Source of the DNA: Chitinophagaceae bacterium UBA1931
Lineage (GTDB): Bacteria > Bacteroidota > Bacteroidia > Chitinophagales > Chitinophagaceae
Direction of reading: 5' to 3'
DNA: 64,000 nt
NCBI GenBank assembly: GCA_002337125.1
Contig: DDFJ01000004.1
Location: forward strand, 1,353,889 to 1,417,888
A model generated the notes under the pieces. That model ran no database searches, was not told the origin of the DNA, and worked only from the letters and a program-made list of their open reading frames with translations. Numbering within the stretch: position 1 is the first letter of the stretch; every line of letters begins with the position of its first letter. The position numbers were made by a program, and so were the translations under genes. Shown one piece after another: positions 54,327-63,208 of the stretch.

Positions 54327-55738
54327 AAACAACCTTCAGCTTATTACTTTTACTTGCAGTACAAACTGCAGTATTTGCACAGCAACCCAAACCCAAACCC
54401 ACACCACAGCAAATAAGGTGGCACAATTCAGAATTTTATCTATTCACTCATTTCGGTCCCAATACATTTACTGATAAGGAATGGGGCGAAGGAACAGAAG
54501 CAGAAGACCTGTTCAATCCAACAAATTTTGATTGCCGCCAATGGTGCCGCATTGCAAAAGCAGCAGGCGCAACCGGCATCATCGTTACTGCAAAACATCA
54601 CGACGGATTTTGTTTATGGCCAAGTAAATATTCCAAACATACAGTTCGTGAAAGCAAATGGAAAAACGGCAAAGGCGATGTACTGAAAGAAGTATCAAAA
54701 GCCTGCAAAGAATATGGATTGAAGTTTGGTGTTTACATTTCGCCATGGGACAGAAATCATCCTGATTACGGAACAGAAAAATACAACACTGTTTTTGTAA
54801 ACATGATGAAAGAAATTTTTACCAACTACGGACCTATCACAGAATTATGGTGGGATGGTGCAAATGGCGAAGGACCGAATGGGAAAAAGCAAGTGTATAA
54901 CTGGAAACTATTTAAAGAAACAGTACGAAAACTTTCACCCAATACAGTTGTGTTCAGCGATGTTGGCCCTGATATTCGCTGGGTTGGAAATGAAAATGGC
55001 ATTGCCGGAAAAACAAACTGGAACACATTAAATATTGATGGCTTTACTCCCGGTGCAGGTGCACCTCCAACCGATACATTAAACAGTGGTAATGAAAATG
55101 GCAAATACTGGATACCTGCAGAATGTGATGTAAGTATCCGCCCCGGATGGTTTTATCACGAACAGGAAGATGGAAAAGTAAAATCGCCTGAGCAGTTGTT
55201 TGAACTGTATTTGAAAAGTGTTGGACGTGGTGCAACATTATTGCTGAATGTTCCTCCCGACAGAAGAGGCATGCTGCACAGCAATGATTCTGCAGCATTG
55301 ATGGGTTTTAAAAAACTGCGGGATGAAAACTTCAAAACAAATCTTTCTTTAAAAGCCCGTGGCGAACAGCATTACAAAGGAATTATTTACCCGAATAATA
55401 AACTGGTGGATGGCAATGTTGCAACAGCAGAAACATTTCCTGACTATCACCAAGGCGTGTTCTGGATCAAGATGAAGCAGGAAGAAAAGATCAACTGCAT
55501 TGTACTGCAGGAAGCAATAGAAAAAGGTCAGCAGATCAAAAAGCTGAAAATTTCATTGGTAAATGGTGCCGATCCTGTTGAAGAAATCAACATCACTACA
55601 GTTGGCCGCAAACGCATCGTTACATTTCCTTCGAAATATGTAAGTGCAATACGTATTGAAATTGAAGATGCCAAAGCTGCCCCGTATTTGAGTGAGGTTG
55701 GCGTTTACCTGATCGATGAAAACCTGGTTGAAAAATAA
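54308..55738 (+). CDS. Exported alpha-L-fucosidase, family GH29
   Basis: A 476-residue exported retaining fucosidase that removes alpha-linked L-fucose. The signal peptide is about 1-25 (ending A-V-F-A-Q). The catalytic domain shows W-H-N-S-E-F-Y-L-F-T-H-F-G near residue 42, A-K-H-H-D-G-F-C-L-W-P near 98 and the nucleophile aspartate in E-L-W-W-D-G-A-N near 180. The last 120 residues resemble an F5/8 (discoidin-like) carbohydrate-binding domain. It overlaps the upstream glycosidase gene by 19 bases and is followed by a very strong terminator, closing a two-gene operon. No SusC/SusD pair is nearby. Confidence 0.88.
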   Translation: MDNHRIKTTFSLLLLLAVQTAVFAQQPKPKPTPQQIRWHNSEFYLFTHFGPNTFTDKEWGEGTEAEDLFNPTNFDCRQWCRIAKAAGATGIIVTAKHHDGFCLWPSKYSKHTVRESKWKNGKGDVLKEVSKACKEYGLKFGVYISPWDRNHPDYGTEKYNTVFVNMMKEIFTNYGPITELWWDGANGEGPNGKKQVYNWKLFKETVRKLSPNTVVFSDVGPDIRWVGNENGIAGKTNWNTLNIDGFTPGAGAPPTDTLNSGNENGKYWIPAECDVSIRPGWFYHEQEDGKVKSPEQLFELYLKSVGRGATLLLNVPPDRRGMLHSNDSAALMGFKKLRDENFKTNLSLKARGEQHYKGIIYPNNKLVDGNVATAETFPDYHQGVFWIKMKQEEKINCIVLQEAIEKGQQIKKLKISLVNGADPVEEINITTVGRKRIVTFPSKYVSAIRIEIEDAKAAPYLSEVGVYLIDENLVEK

Positions 55739-55756
55739 AAAAACAATGCTTTGTTT

Positions 55757-55795
55757 AAGGGAGGCGGGGCTTTCAGCCCCGCCTCCCTTTTTTTG
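55757..55795 (+). terminator. Strong terminator after the fucosidase gene
   Basis: A perfect 15-base GC-rich stem (AAGGGAGGCGGGGCT and its complement, 55757-55771 and 55775-55789) with loop TTC runs into seven T. Confidence 0.93.
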
Positions 55796-55827
55796 AAAAT
55801 ATAAGCCGGTTGCAGTAAGTTTGATAA

Positions 55828-56433
55828 ATGTTATCTCCGGCGGTTGTATTGCTGTACATTTTATCACTTTGTAATTTTTCGTACAAAGAGCCGCTTCATG
55901 CAAAAACCAATGCTGTCAATATTTCAACAGCAACTTCAGCAAACGTAAGTTCATCACACAAACCAAAAAAGAAAAAGAGAAAAAAGATAACATACCCTGC
56001 AGTTAAGATCAACACCGGCTATACCACTCCGGGCGAGATTATTGATTATGCAAAAACATTCATCGGCACACCCTACCGTTATGCGCATGCCAATCCTGAA
56101 ATTGGGTTTGACTGTTCCGGTTTTGTAATGTATGTGTTCAATCATTTCAACATTACTGTTCCCCGCAAATCAACTTACTATACCTATGCAGGTATGCAGG
56201 TAAAAGAAAAAGATGCAAGACCCGGCGATATTATTTTATTCACCGGTACCAATAAAAAAATCCGTGTTGTGGGACACATGGGTATTGTTGAAGATAACAA
56301 CGAAGGCAAACTGAGTTTCCTGCATGCATCATCAGGAAAAGAATACGCAGTTACACGATCTGTATTGGAAAACAGTTACAGGGGAAGATTGATAAAAATC
56401 ATCCGTGTATTCCCTGCTGATTGCTTTAATTAA
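55828..56433 (+). CDS. NlpC/P60 (C40) peptidoglycan endopeptidase
   Basis: A 201-residue exported protein. The first 15 residues are hydrophobic; a Ser/Lys-rich linker with a basic stretch (about 45-60) leads to the C40 domain (70-200). The catalytic cysteine is in G-F-D-C-S-G-F near 95, and the histidine in V-V-G-H-M-G-I near 149. Such enzymes cut the D-Glu/meso-diaminopimelate bond in wall peptides. The 3' end overlaps the convergent enoyl-CoA hydratase gene by eight bases. Confidence 0.88.
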   Translation: MLSPAVVLLYILSLCNFSYKEPLHAKTNAVNISTATSANVSSSHKPKKKKRKKITYPAVKINTGYTTPGEIIDYAKTFIGTPYRYAHANPEIGFDCSGFVMYVFNHFNITVPRKSTYYTYAGMQVKEKDARPGDIILFTGTNKKIRVVGHMGIVEDNNEGKLSFLHASSGKEYAVTRSVLENSYRGRLIKIIRVFPADCFN

Positions 56434-57199
56434 ACGATGGTTTTCTTTTTTCTAAAAACGCACTAACTCCTTCTTTCATTTCATCTGTACCAAAACATTC
56501 GCCAAACAATTTTGCTTCAGCAACAAAACCGTTTTGTGTTTTATCAAAATGAGCATTCACGGCAGCAACCACTTTTCCAACAGCATTCGGACCCTTGGTC
56601 ATAATTACTTTCAGAATCTGTTTGGTTTGTTCAATTAAATTTTCAGGAGTTGTAAGATGATTGATTAAACCAATTTGTTTTGCTTCTGCGGCATCAATCA
56701 TGTTAGCTGTCATCATCAGTTCTATTGCTTTGCCTTTACCAACAAGTTGTGTTAAACGTTGTGTACCGCCATAACCGGGAATCAATCCTAAATTCACTTC
56801 TGGCTGACCAAATTTTGCATTGTCGCTTGCCAAACGGAAATGACAGCTCATTGCCAGTTCACAACCACCTCCCAACGCAAAACCGTTTACTGCAGCCACA
56901 ATGGGTTTGCGACAGTTTTCAATTTTATCAAATACCAGTTCCTGTCCCCGAACAGCAAGTGCTTCTCCCCCGGTTGAATCAAGTGTAAGAAATTCGCTGA
57001 TATCTGCTCCGGCAACAAAGGCTTTTGGTCCGGCACCTGTAATGATGGCGCATTTTATTGCAGCATTATTATACACTTCATCAACAGCGGCTGAAAGTTC
57101 TTCAATCACTGTTTTGTTCAGTGCATTCAGTTTATCAGGGCGATTGATGGTGATGGTAAATATTCCATCTTCAAGTGCAGTAAGCAGAGTCGTGAACAT
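56426..57199 (-). CDS. Enoyl-CoA hydratase/isomerase family protein
   Basis: A 257-residue crotonase-fold enzyme, probably hydrating 2-enoyl-CoA in fatty-acid oxidation. The CoA-binding and oxyanion-hole signature G-F-A-L-G-G-G-C-E-L-A-M near residue 105 and N-L-G-L-I-P-G-Y-G-G-T-Q-R near 140, with the catalytic glutamates, are complete. The family has other activities (isomerases, hydrolases), so the exact substrate is open. A -7-like box (TAGATTTG, minus strand, 57217-57224) lies 17 bases before the start. Confidence 0.88.
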   Translation of the reverse strand: MFTTLLTALEDGIFTITINRPDKLNALNKTVIEELSAAVDEVYNNAAIKCAIITGAGPKAFVAGADISEFLTLDSTGGEALAVRGQELVFDKIENCRKPIVAAVNGFALGGGCELAMSCHFRLASDNAKFGQPEVNLGLIPGYGGTQRLTQLVGKGKAIELMMTANMIDAAEAKQIGLINHLTTPENLIEQTKQILKVIMTKGPNAVGKVVAAVNAHFDKTQNGFVAEAKLFGECFGTDEMKEGVSAFLEKRKPSFN

Positions 57200-57252
57200 T
57201 TTTTTTATTTAAGATACAAATCTAAACGAAAGCCGTATTAATTTGCACGCCA

Positions 57253-57855
57253 ATGAACTTTTTAACCTTTATCACTTACGCCGGTATTTTTGTTTTTGCC
57301 CTGACTGGTGCATTTAAAGCAAGAACATACAAGATGGATGTCTTTGGTGGCATTGTGGTGGCTTTTGTTACAGCCTACGGCGGAGGTACAGTAAGAGATC
57401 TGTTGCTGGGTATTAAACCGGTTAACTGGATTAACGATAACATCGCCTTCATACTCGTATCAGCAGGAACTTTTTTTACCTTCTTATTAAAAGAAAACGT
57501 CAACAAGTTTAAGCGTACTATTTTTTATACGGATGTAATCGGGCTTGGCTTTTTTACTGCATGGGGAATTGAAGTGGCGCAACGCAGCGGTGCAAATGAT
57601 TTGTATGCATTAGTGATGGGTGTAATTACTGCAACCTTCGGCGGTTTGTGCGGCGATATTATCTGCAACTCCATTCCCAACTTATTAAAACGAGGTGAGC
57701 TCTATGCCACAGCCTGTGCAATTGGCGGAGCTGCTTATCTTTTTTGCGAACGTATCCCTGTTGAACATAATTACAACCTCCTGCTTTGCATACTTGTAGT
57801 AGCAGGTGTACGTATCTATTCCAAACGTAAACGGTTAATGCTTCCCGATATTTAG
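57253..57855 (+). CDS. TRIC-type (UPF0126) membrane protein
   Basis: A 200-residue protein with about seven membrane helices and the duplicated UPF0126/TRIC half-domains: Y-G-G-G-T-V-R-D-L-L-L-G near residue 42 and G-G-L-C-G-D-I-I-C near 130. Prokaryotic TRIC proteins form cation channels, but the natural role of the bacterial ones is not settled. It starts 53 bases from the divergent enoyl-CoA hydratase, and its stop overlaps the stop of the B12-domain gene by a few bases. Confidence 0.86.
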   Translation: MNFLTFITYAGIFVFALTGAFKARTYKMDVFGGIVVAFVTAYGGGTVRDLLLGIKPVNWINDNIAFILVSAGTFFTFLLKENVNKFKRTIFYTDVIGLGFFTAWGIEVAQRSGANDLYALVMGVITATFGGLCGDIICNSIPNLLKRGELYATACAIGGAAYLFCERIPVEHNYNLLLCILVVAGVRIYSKRKRLMLPDI

Positions 57856-58259
57856 AAGATGCGGTTATTATTCACCCATTTGCTGATATAATCGGCAATT
57901 TCATGTGTGTTGGCACCGGGGTGAAATAATTTTCCCACGCCCATTTTATTCAGCACATTCATATCTTCTTCTGGAATAATGCCACCGCCTGTAAGCAGCA
58001 CATCATCCATCTCTTTTTCTTTCATCAGCTGAAGAACTTTCGGGAACACTGTCATATGTGCTCCGCTGAGAATACTTACACCAATAGCATCCACGTCTTC
58101 CTGCAAAGCAGCATTCACTACCATTTCAGGGGTTTGACGGAGACCGGTATAAATTACTTCCATTCCTGCATCACGTAATGCAGTGGCAATTACTTTGGCA
58201 CCACGGTCGTGGCCATCTAATCCAACCTTTGCAACTAAAACTCTTATGGGTCTGTTCAT
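57852..58259 (-). CDS. Stand-alone cobalamin-binding domain of a methylmalonyl-CoA mutase type enzyme
   Basis: A 135-residue B12-binding protein. The cobalt-ligand motif D-x-H-x-x-G is G-L-D-G-H-D-R-G (histidine 17), followed by S-I-L-S-G-A-H near residue 64 and G-G-G-I-I-P-E-E-D near 90, both typical of the mutase C-terminal domain. As a separate subunit it must pair with a catalytic subunit lacking this domain, as in isobutyryl-CoA-mutase-like or archaeal-type methylmalonyl-CoA mutases. That subunit is not in the window. Confidence 0.87.
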   Translation of the reverse strand: MNRPIRVLVAKVGLDGHDRGAKVIATALRDAGMEVIYTGLRQTPEMVVNAALQEDVDAIGVSILSGAHMTVFPKVLQLMKEKEMDDVLLTGGGIIPEEDMNVLNKMGVGKLFHPGANTHEIADYISKWVNNNRIF

Positions 58260-58320
58260 ACGGCAAAAATCTTGTTGTGTAAATTTACAGGGTTTCAGTT
58301 ATCACTTCGTAATTTAAAGT

Positions 58321-59310
58321 ATGAACTACAGAAAATTCGGATCAACCGATCTCACCGTTAGTGAAATTGGTTTTGGTGCCTGGGCTATTGGTGGCGCTGC
58401 CATGATTGGCAACACAGCCATTGGCTGGGGCGATGCCGATGACAGCATTTCTGCAAAAGCCATTCATGCTGCCATTGATGCAGGTATCAACTTTTTTGAT
58501 ACGGCTGATATTTATGGCCTTGGTCATTCAGAAGAACTGATAGGAAAAGAATGCGGAAGCAACAATGATATAATTATTGCCAGCAAAGCAGGCAACGTTG
58601 CAAGGAATAATGAGTTTACAATTGATTATTCAAAGCAATACATTCTTACTGCCTGCGAAGCTTCGCTCAAAAGGTTAAAAAGAGAAACGATTGATTATTA
58701 CCAGTTGCATACTGTACGCATGCAACATTTGCAGAACGGGGAATGTATTGAAGCGATGCAGCAGTTACAGCAGCAGGGAAAAATCCGTTACTGGGGTTTA
58801 TCGCTGAATACATTTGAGCCTTCGGCAGAAGCAGAGTATTTATTGCAGAACAACTTTGGAAATGGTTTTCAGCTGGTGCTGAATATCATCAATCAAAAAG
58901 CATTGCCGTTGCTGAAAACATCTGCGCAAAAAGGTTATGGCATGATTGCCCGTATGCCACTGCAGTTTGGTTTGCTCACGGGTAAGTTTGACCGTGAAGT
59001 AAATTTCGCTGATACCGATCATCGCAAAAACCGTTTAACCAGGGAAGTAATTGATGCATCCCTTGAAGCTACTGAACCCGTTTGGAAGTTATGCACAAAA
59101 TACAACTGCAACAAAACACAGCTGGCACTGAGTTATATTCTCAGTTATCACGAAGTATCAACGGTAATTCCGGGTATACGTACACCCGAACAGGTGCAGC
59201 TGAATACAGCCGGACTGTTTCAGCTGGAAGAAACAGACCGCAAAATAATTGAAAGTCTTGGAGAAACATCTCTGAACAGTTTAATGGAACTGATCAGGAA
59301 ACAAGGCTGA
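58321..59310 (+). CDS. Aldo/keto reductase
   Basis: A 329-residue NADPH-dependent oxidoreductase of the AKR fold. The catalytic tetrad is visible: D in F-F-D-T-A-D-I-Y-G near 60 with its tyrosine, lysine in I-I-A-S-K-A-G near 90, and histidine in Y-Y-Q-L-H-T near 130. The NADPH-binding end has S-T-V-I-P-G-I-R-T-P-E-Q near 280. It starts 61 bases from the divergent B12-domain gene. The substrate is unknown. Confidence 0.9.
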   Translation: MNYRKFGSTDLTVSEIGFGAWAIGGAAMIGNTAIGWGDADDSISAKAIHAAIDAGINFFDTADIYGLGHSEELIGKECGSNNDIIIASKAGNVARNNEFTIDYSKQYILTACEASLKRLKRETIDYYQLHTVRMQHLQNGECIEAMQQLQQQGKIRYWGLSLNTFEPSAEAEYLLQNNFGNGFQLVLNIINQKALPLLKTSAQKGYGMIARMPLQFGLLTGKFDREVNFADTDHRKNRLTREVIDASLEATEPVWKLCTKYNCNKTQLALSYILSYHEVSTVIPGIRTPEQVQLNTAGLFQLEETDRKIIESLGETSLNSLMELIRKQG

Positions 59311-59394
59311 TACTTTAACATTCATTTTTATACAGACTGTTATTCTAATAAGATTATTCAGGATATTTAAACAGTCATCACTCAACTCACAACT

Positions 59395-60543
59395 ATGAAT
59401 CCCTCCATCCACGCAGAGGTAAACGAACATCTCCGGCACAAAGATTATTCGCTTGTTTTAAGGCGCATGCTTGATCTCAGTTATGATACAGGAAATCTTT
59501 CCATCATCCGTGAAGCAACAGCATGGAGCAGGCAATGGAGCAGCAGTATCAACAGCCAGCAAGGTAATGAGCCCGGAGAGCAGTTTTTTACAGACATTAA
59601 TCAACTGCTTGAAAAAGCTGATGCTGCATTAAAACGTGAAGAACAAAATCACATCATGCTGCTTGATGCTGTAAACATTTCAAAAACGTACAGCAAGGGA
59701 AATTTCAAACTCAATCCTGTAAGCATCAGTATTCAGAATGGCGATATACTTGGTGTGGTTGGTGAAAATGGTAATGGTAAAACAACTTTGCTGCGTTGTC
59801 TTGCCGGGCAGTTGTATCCTGATAATGGAATGGTTCATTACAGTCTTTTATCAAATCCTGATTACTACAATATCAAAAATTATGTAGCATTCATTCCGCA
59901 GCGTATTCCACGCTGGTATGGCATGCTGAAAGATAATCTTCATTTCAGTGCTTCCATTGCGGGCATGCATGGCGAAACAAATGAAACCATGGTTGAGTTT
60001 ATGCTGGAACGTTTAAATCTTACCCAGTATGCCGATTTAAACTGGAACCAGATCAGTAGTGGTTACCGCACCCGTTTTGAACTGGCAAGAATTTTATTAC
60101 AGAAACCGCAACTGCTGATATTAGATGAACCACTTGCCAATCTTGACATCAAAGCACAGCAAACAATATTAACTGATCTGCGGTATATGACTGCATGGCG
60201 CAATCATCCAATGGGTATTGTATTAAGCTCACAGCAATTACATGAAGTGGAAAAGATTGCTCATTCAGTAATGATGATAAAAAATGGAAGCTGCATCCAT
60301 CATTCATTTACCAACGATGATGCATTAAAGGGAAATGCAGTAGAAGTGGAAACAACCACAGACAAAGAAACCCTGCAGCGTGTATTTGCTGAAAGCAATA
60401 CAGCGATTCAGTTTAATGGCGGATTTTATACCATTACTTCTGAAAGCATTTCTGCACAGCAGATTATTGAACTGCTGGTGAGGAACAATGTTACTGTTAC
60501 TTATTTCAGAGACATTACACATTCAACCAAACGTTACTTTTAA
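59395..60543 (+). CDS. ABC transporter ATP-binding protein with N-terminal extension
   Basis: A 382-residue ATPase. A non-ABC N-terminal extension of about 95 residues is helical and charged. The ABC domain (about 97-320) has Walker A G-E-N-G-N-G-K-T-T near 122, a divergent signature I-S-S-G-Y-R-T-R near 219 (the usual L-S-G-G-Q is poorly kept) and Walker B L-L-I-L-D-E-P near 242. A short C-terminal domain follows. The downstream gene (14 bases away) encodes a multi-pass membrane protein that is probably its partner. The substrate is unknown. Confidence 0.82.
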   Translation: MNPSIHAEVNEHLRHKDYSLVLRRMLDLSYDTGNLSIIREATAWSRQWSSSINSQQGNEPGEQFFTDINQLLEKADAALKREEQNHIMLLDAVNISKTYSKGNFKLNPVSISIQNGDILGVVGENGNGKTTLLRCLAGQLYPDNGMVHYSLLSNPDYYNIKNYVAFIPQRIPRWYGMLKDNLHFSASIAGMHGETNETMVEFMLERLNLTQYADLNWNQISSGYRTRFELARILLQKPQLLILDEPLANLDIKAQQTILTDLRYMTAWRNHPMGIVLSSQQLHEVEKIAHSVMMIKNGSCIHHSFTNDDALKGNAVEVETTTDKETLQRVFAESNTAIQFNGGFYTITSESISAQQIIELLVRNNVTVTYFRDITHSTKRYF

Positions 60544-60557
60544 AACACCTGCTTGTT

Positions 60558-62045
60558 ATGAAAACAAAAAGACCATTAACTCCTTCATTCATTAACCAGC
60601 TTGATAAATACCTGTTACTGAACAGCCCGGTAACATGGACGGCAAGAACGCATCTTGTAATTTATTATGCCATCCTGTTTTCAGCAGTACTTACTGTGCT
60701 TAGTTTTATTGTACCGACAGATCCACGAAACGACAGCAATATTTTTGCGTGGATTTCATTAACAGCATTACTTGCTGCAATAGGTTTTATTGTTTGGTGT
60801 ATTTTTCTTTTCCGCTTTAATGTGTTTAAACGTTTTGGCGAAGACAAACCTTTTGATGCATTGAAAACCTTCCTGCTTTATTTTATTGCAGTACTGTTTA
60901 TGGTTGCACCCTGTTATATCCCTCCTGCTGTTGAATCAATAAGAGCAAACAATGCATTTGGAAATGACGAGTTGGTAAACGATATGAACAGCATCAACCT
61001 GAAAATCTGCCAGCTGGAATATGATTCACTGGAGCACAGTTGGTACGGAGCAAAATACATTGTAAGAGAATCGTTGACAGACCGATTTTATGATTCAGAT
61101 GAAGAAACGATTGAACGATCATCACAAAACAAAGAATACAAGATTATCGATACTGCATCTTTCAGGCAAAAGAAAACGATGGCCGACAGTGTTGTGAAAA
61201 TCAACGATTCAACTTGGCATTTTTATACATGTCCCAATTATACGTTTCTTACAAATTATAGTTTGGATGAATACACACAATCAAAGATTTTCAATTCTGT
61301 CAAATTATTTAACCTTGTAATCCGTGATTACAAAACACCGGATTTCAGCAAAACAAAAAAAGAATTAGATGATCTGCTGAAGAAATACAGTTCATCTGAA
61401 TTTTCTTTTTTAATAAGTGATATCCCAGTTGATGTTGTTGGAAGAAATGGCAATTACAACGATAAAATTCAAAACAGATACAACCTTGCCCACATCAACA
61501 GCAGTTTCTACAATATCAAGGAAAAGAAATACCGCTGGTATGAAGGCAATGAGAGCAGGATCAAATTCTGGCTGTACATATCGCTGATATTTTCCTTGCT
61601 GGTATTTATTTACAGGCATACAACAGTAAAAACATTCTTTCTTACAATACTTACAGGAATTATTCTTTTAATTCTCTCTGGCCTTTTTCTTGCTTTTTCA
61701 CATTTTAAAGAAGAAACTGTTTACTATCTCATCCTGTTATATTATGCAGCATTCTTTCTCATTGCAGTTTCTGTTTTTGGCAGGAAAACAAGAACGGTTA
61801 TTGATGGTATTGCCATTAACATGATTACATTTTTTATTGCATTCATGCCCATATTTGCAACACTTCTTTATTATGTTATTGATGAGAAAAATTACATCAG
61901 GCAGAATTACCCCAATGGATATACTGAACAAAGAGATTTACACTACATTATTGCCCAACTGGCAGGATTTGTATTGCTGCTTGTATTAATCGAACCTTTG
62001 TTTAAACGGTTATTCCGCAACTGGTATTCAAAACCTGAACAATAA
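60558..62045 (+). CDS. Multi-pass membrane protein, probable ABC partner
   Basis: A 495-residue membrane protein with about three membrane segments in residues 30-125, a large soluble region (130-330) and about five more segments (335-485). It does not resemble a standard ABC-2 permease in any motif I can see, but the gene order and 14-base spacing make it the likely partner of the upstream ATPase. The soluble region is charged and may face outside. It is followed by a terminator. I cannot name a family. Confidence 0.7.
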   Translation: MKTKRPLTPSFINQLDKYLLLNSPVTWTARTHLVIYYAILFSAVLTVLSFIVPTDPRNDSNIFAWISLTALLAAIGFIVWCIFLFRFNVFKRFGEDKPFDALKTFLLYFIAVLFMVAPCYIPPAVESIRANNAFGNDELVNDMNSINLKICQLEYDSLEHSWYGAKYIVRESLTDRFYDSDEETIERSSQNKEYKIIDTASFRQKKTMADSVVKINDSTWHFYTCPNYTFLTNYSLDEYTQSKIFNSVKLFNLVIRDYKTPDFSKTKKELDDLLKKYSSSEFSFLISDIPVDVVGRNGNYNDKIQNRYNLAHINSSFYNIKEKKYRWYEGNESRIKFWLYISLIFSLLVFIYRHTTVKTFFLTILTGIILLILSGLFLAFSHFKEETVYYLILLYYAAFFLIAVSVFGRKTRTVIDGIAINMITFFIAFMPIFATLLYYVIDEKNYIRQNYPNGYTEQRDLHYIIAQLAGFVLLLVLIEPLFKRLFRNWYSKPEQ

Positions 62046-62047
62046 AA

Positions 62048-62076
62048 AAAGAGGGATTCATTTCCCTCTTTCTTTT
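62048..62076. terminator. Bidirectional terminator between membrane protein and sensor kinase
   Basis: A 9-base stem AAAGAGGGA/TCCCTCTTT with loop TTCATT lies between an A run and a T run, just after the stop at 62045. Confidence 0.82.
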
Positions 62077-62093
62077 TATTACAATTACAGTAT

Positions 62094-63122
62094 TTATTTT
62101 TTCAGTTGCAGTTGAACAGAAGTTCCGTTACCCTCACTGCTCACAATAAAAAGTTCACCATTAGCTGAAGCTGCCCTTTCCCGCATGTTTACAAGACCCT
62201 GTGCTGAAGTTTGTGCATGCAGGTTAAATCCTTTTCCATTATCAATAACTGTAAACGAAACAAGGTCATCCTCTTCTGTAATTTTCACCTTTACTTCCGA
62301 TGCTTGTGCGTGATACAGCACATTGTGCAGCGCTTCCTGGCAAATACGGAAAATATCAAGCTTTGTTTCTATTGTTAATTCATCTTCGTTTAAACTGCCT
62401 TCAAGTGTACATGGTACTCCGCTAAGCAGCGCAAATTCATTGCAATGCCATTTCAATGTTTCTGTAAGACCAAGATCCTGCAACATACCCGGGCTGATAG
62501 AAAAAGAAATACGCCTGATCGCATTCGTGATTAAATCAGATACAACCGATGCATGCTCTGTTCTTTTACGTCCCCTCTCTGACAGAGCAGGTTCATTTGT
62601 TGCCAGCCAGTCAATATCCATTTTAACCACAGCAACAAGTTGTGCAAGTTCTTCATGCAATTCAACAGCAATGTACTTGCGGTCACGTTCATTGCGGCTT
62701 TTAAAATGGCCGGCAAGTGATTTGAATTTTTCGAAACGTTCTTCTATTTCTTTTTCTGAAGATTTGCGGCTGCTTACATCTTTTGCAATGGCAAAAACAA
62801 TTTCACGTTCGGGGAAATAAATTGATGTCCAGTCGAGCCAAACAACAGTTCCATCTTTTGCTAAGTACCTGTTCTGGAAATTAATTAAAGGCTGACCGTT
62901 AAGTAAATTAGTACGCTTTTCTGCTGTCAGTTCTTTATCAGCAGGATGAATAAAAGAAGATACAGGCTGAGACATCAGCTCATCCTTACTATAGCCGAGT
63001 ACTTTGATTACGGATTGATTAACTCTGATGAAATAACCCTCTTTGTTTACCACACACACCAGGTCGGGAGTCATTTCAAAAAAAGGATCGAGTTCAACAT
63101 CTTTTTTCTCTTCAAGAAGCAT
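62094..63122 (-). CDS. PAS-domain sensor histidine kinase (NarX/DegS-type)
   Basis: A 342-residue soluble kinase. Residues about 10-125 are a PAS domain (D-L-V-C-V-V-N-K-E-G-Y-F-I-R-V-N near 20) with a short PAC end. The dimerisation/phosphoacceptor part has V-E-L-H-E-E-L-A-Q near 155, the HisKA_3-type histidine. The ATPase part (about 245-342) shows E-A-L-H-N-V-L-Y-H-A near 263, D-N-G-K-G-F near 293 and G-L-V-N-M-R-E-R-A near 308. No membrane segments are visible, so it senses something in the cytoplasm. No response regulator is next to it. Confidence 0.88.
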   Translation of the reverse strand: MLLEEKKDVELDPFFEMTPDLVCVVNKEGYFIRVNQSVIKVLGYSKDELMSQPVSSFIHPADKELTAEKRTNLLNGQPLINFQNRYLAKDGTVVWLDWTSIYFPEREIVFAIAKDVSSRKSSEKEIEERFEKFKSLAGHFKSRNERDRKYIAVELHEELAQLVAVVKMDIDWLATNEPALSERGRKRTEHASVVSDLITNAIRRISFSISPGMLQDLGLTETLKWHCNEFALLSGVPCTLEGSLNEDELTIETKLDIFRICQEALHNVLYHAQASEVKVKITEEDDLVSFTVIDNGKGFNLHAQTSAQGLVNMRERAASANGELFIVSSEGNGTSVQLQLKK

Positions 63123-63177
63123 CTGCTAATTTAAGAAACTAACTACAAACGGATGCTTAGCTTGATCATGTAATTGT

Positions 63178-63206
63178 AAAAAAAAGAGGAGACAATGTCT
63201 CCTCTT
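63178..63206 (-). terminator. Terminator after gltX
   Basis: On the minus strand a 10-base stem AAGAGGAGAC/GTCTCCTCTT with loop ATT runs into eight T. It begins three bases after the gltX stop. Confidence 0.88.
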
Positions 63207-63208
63207 CG

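Noticed and set aside
62323..62820. 165-codon plus-strand open frame opposite the PAS kinase
   Set aside because: It lies within a convincing kinase on the other strand and resembles no protein.
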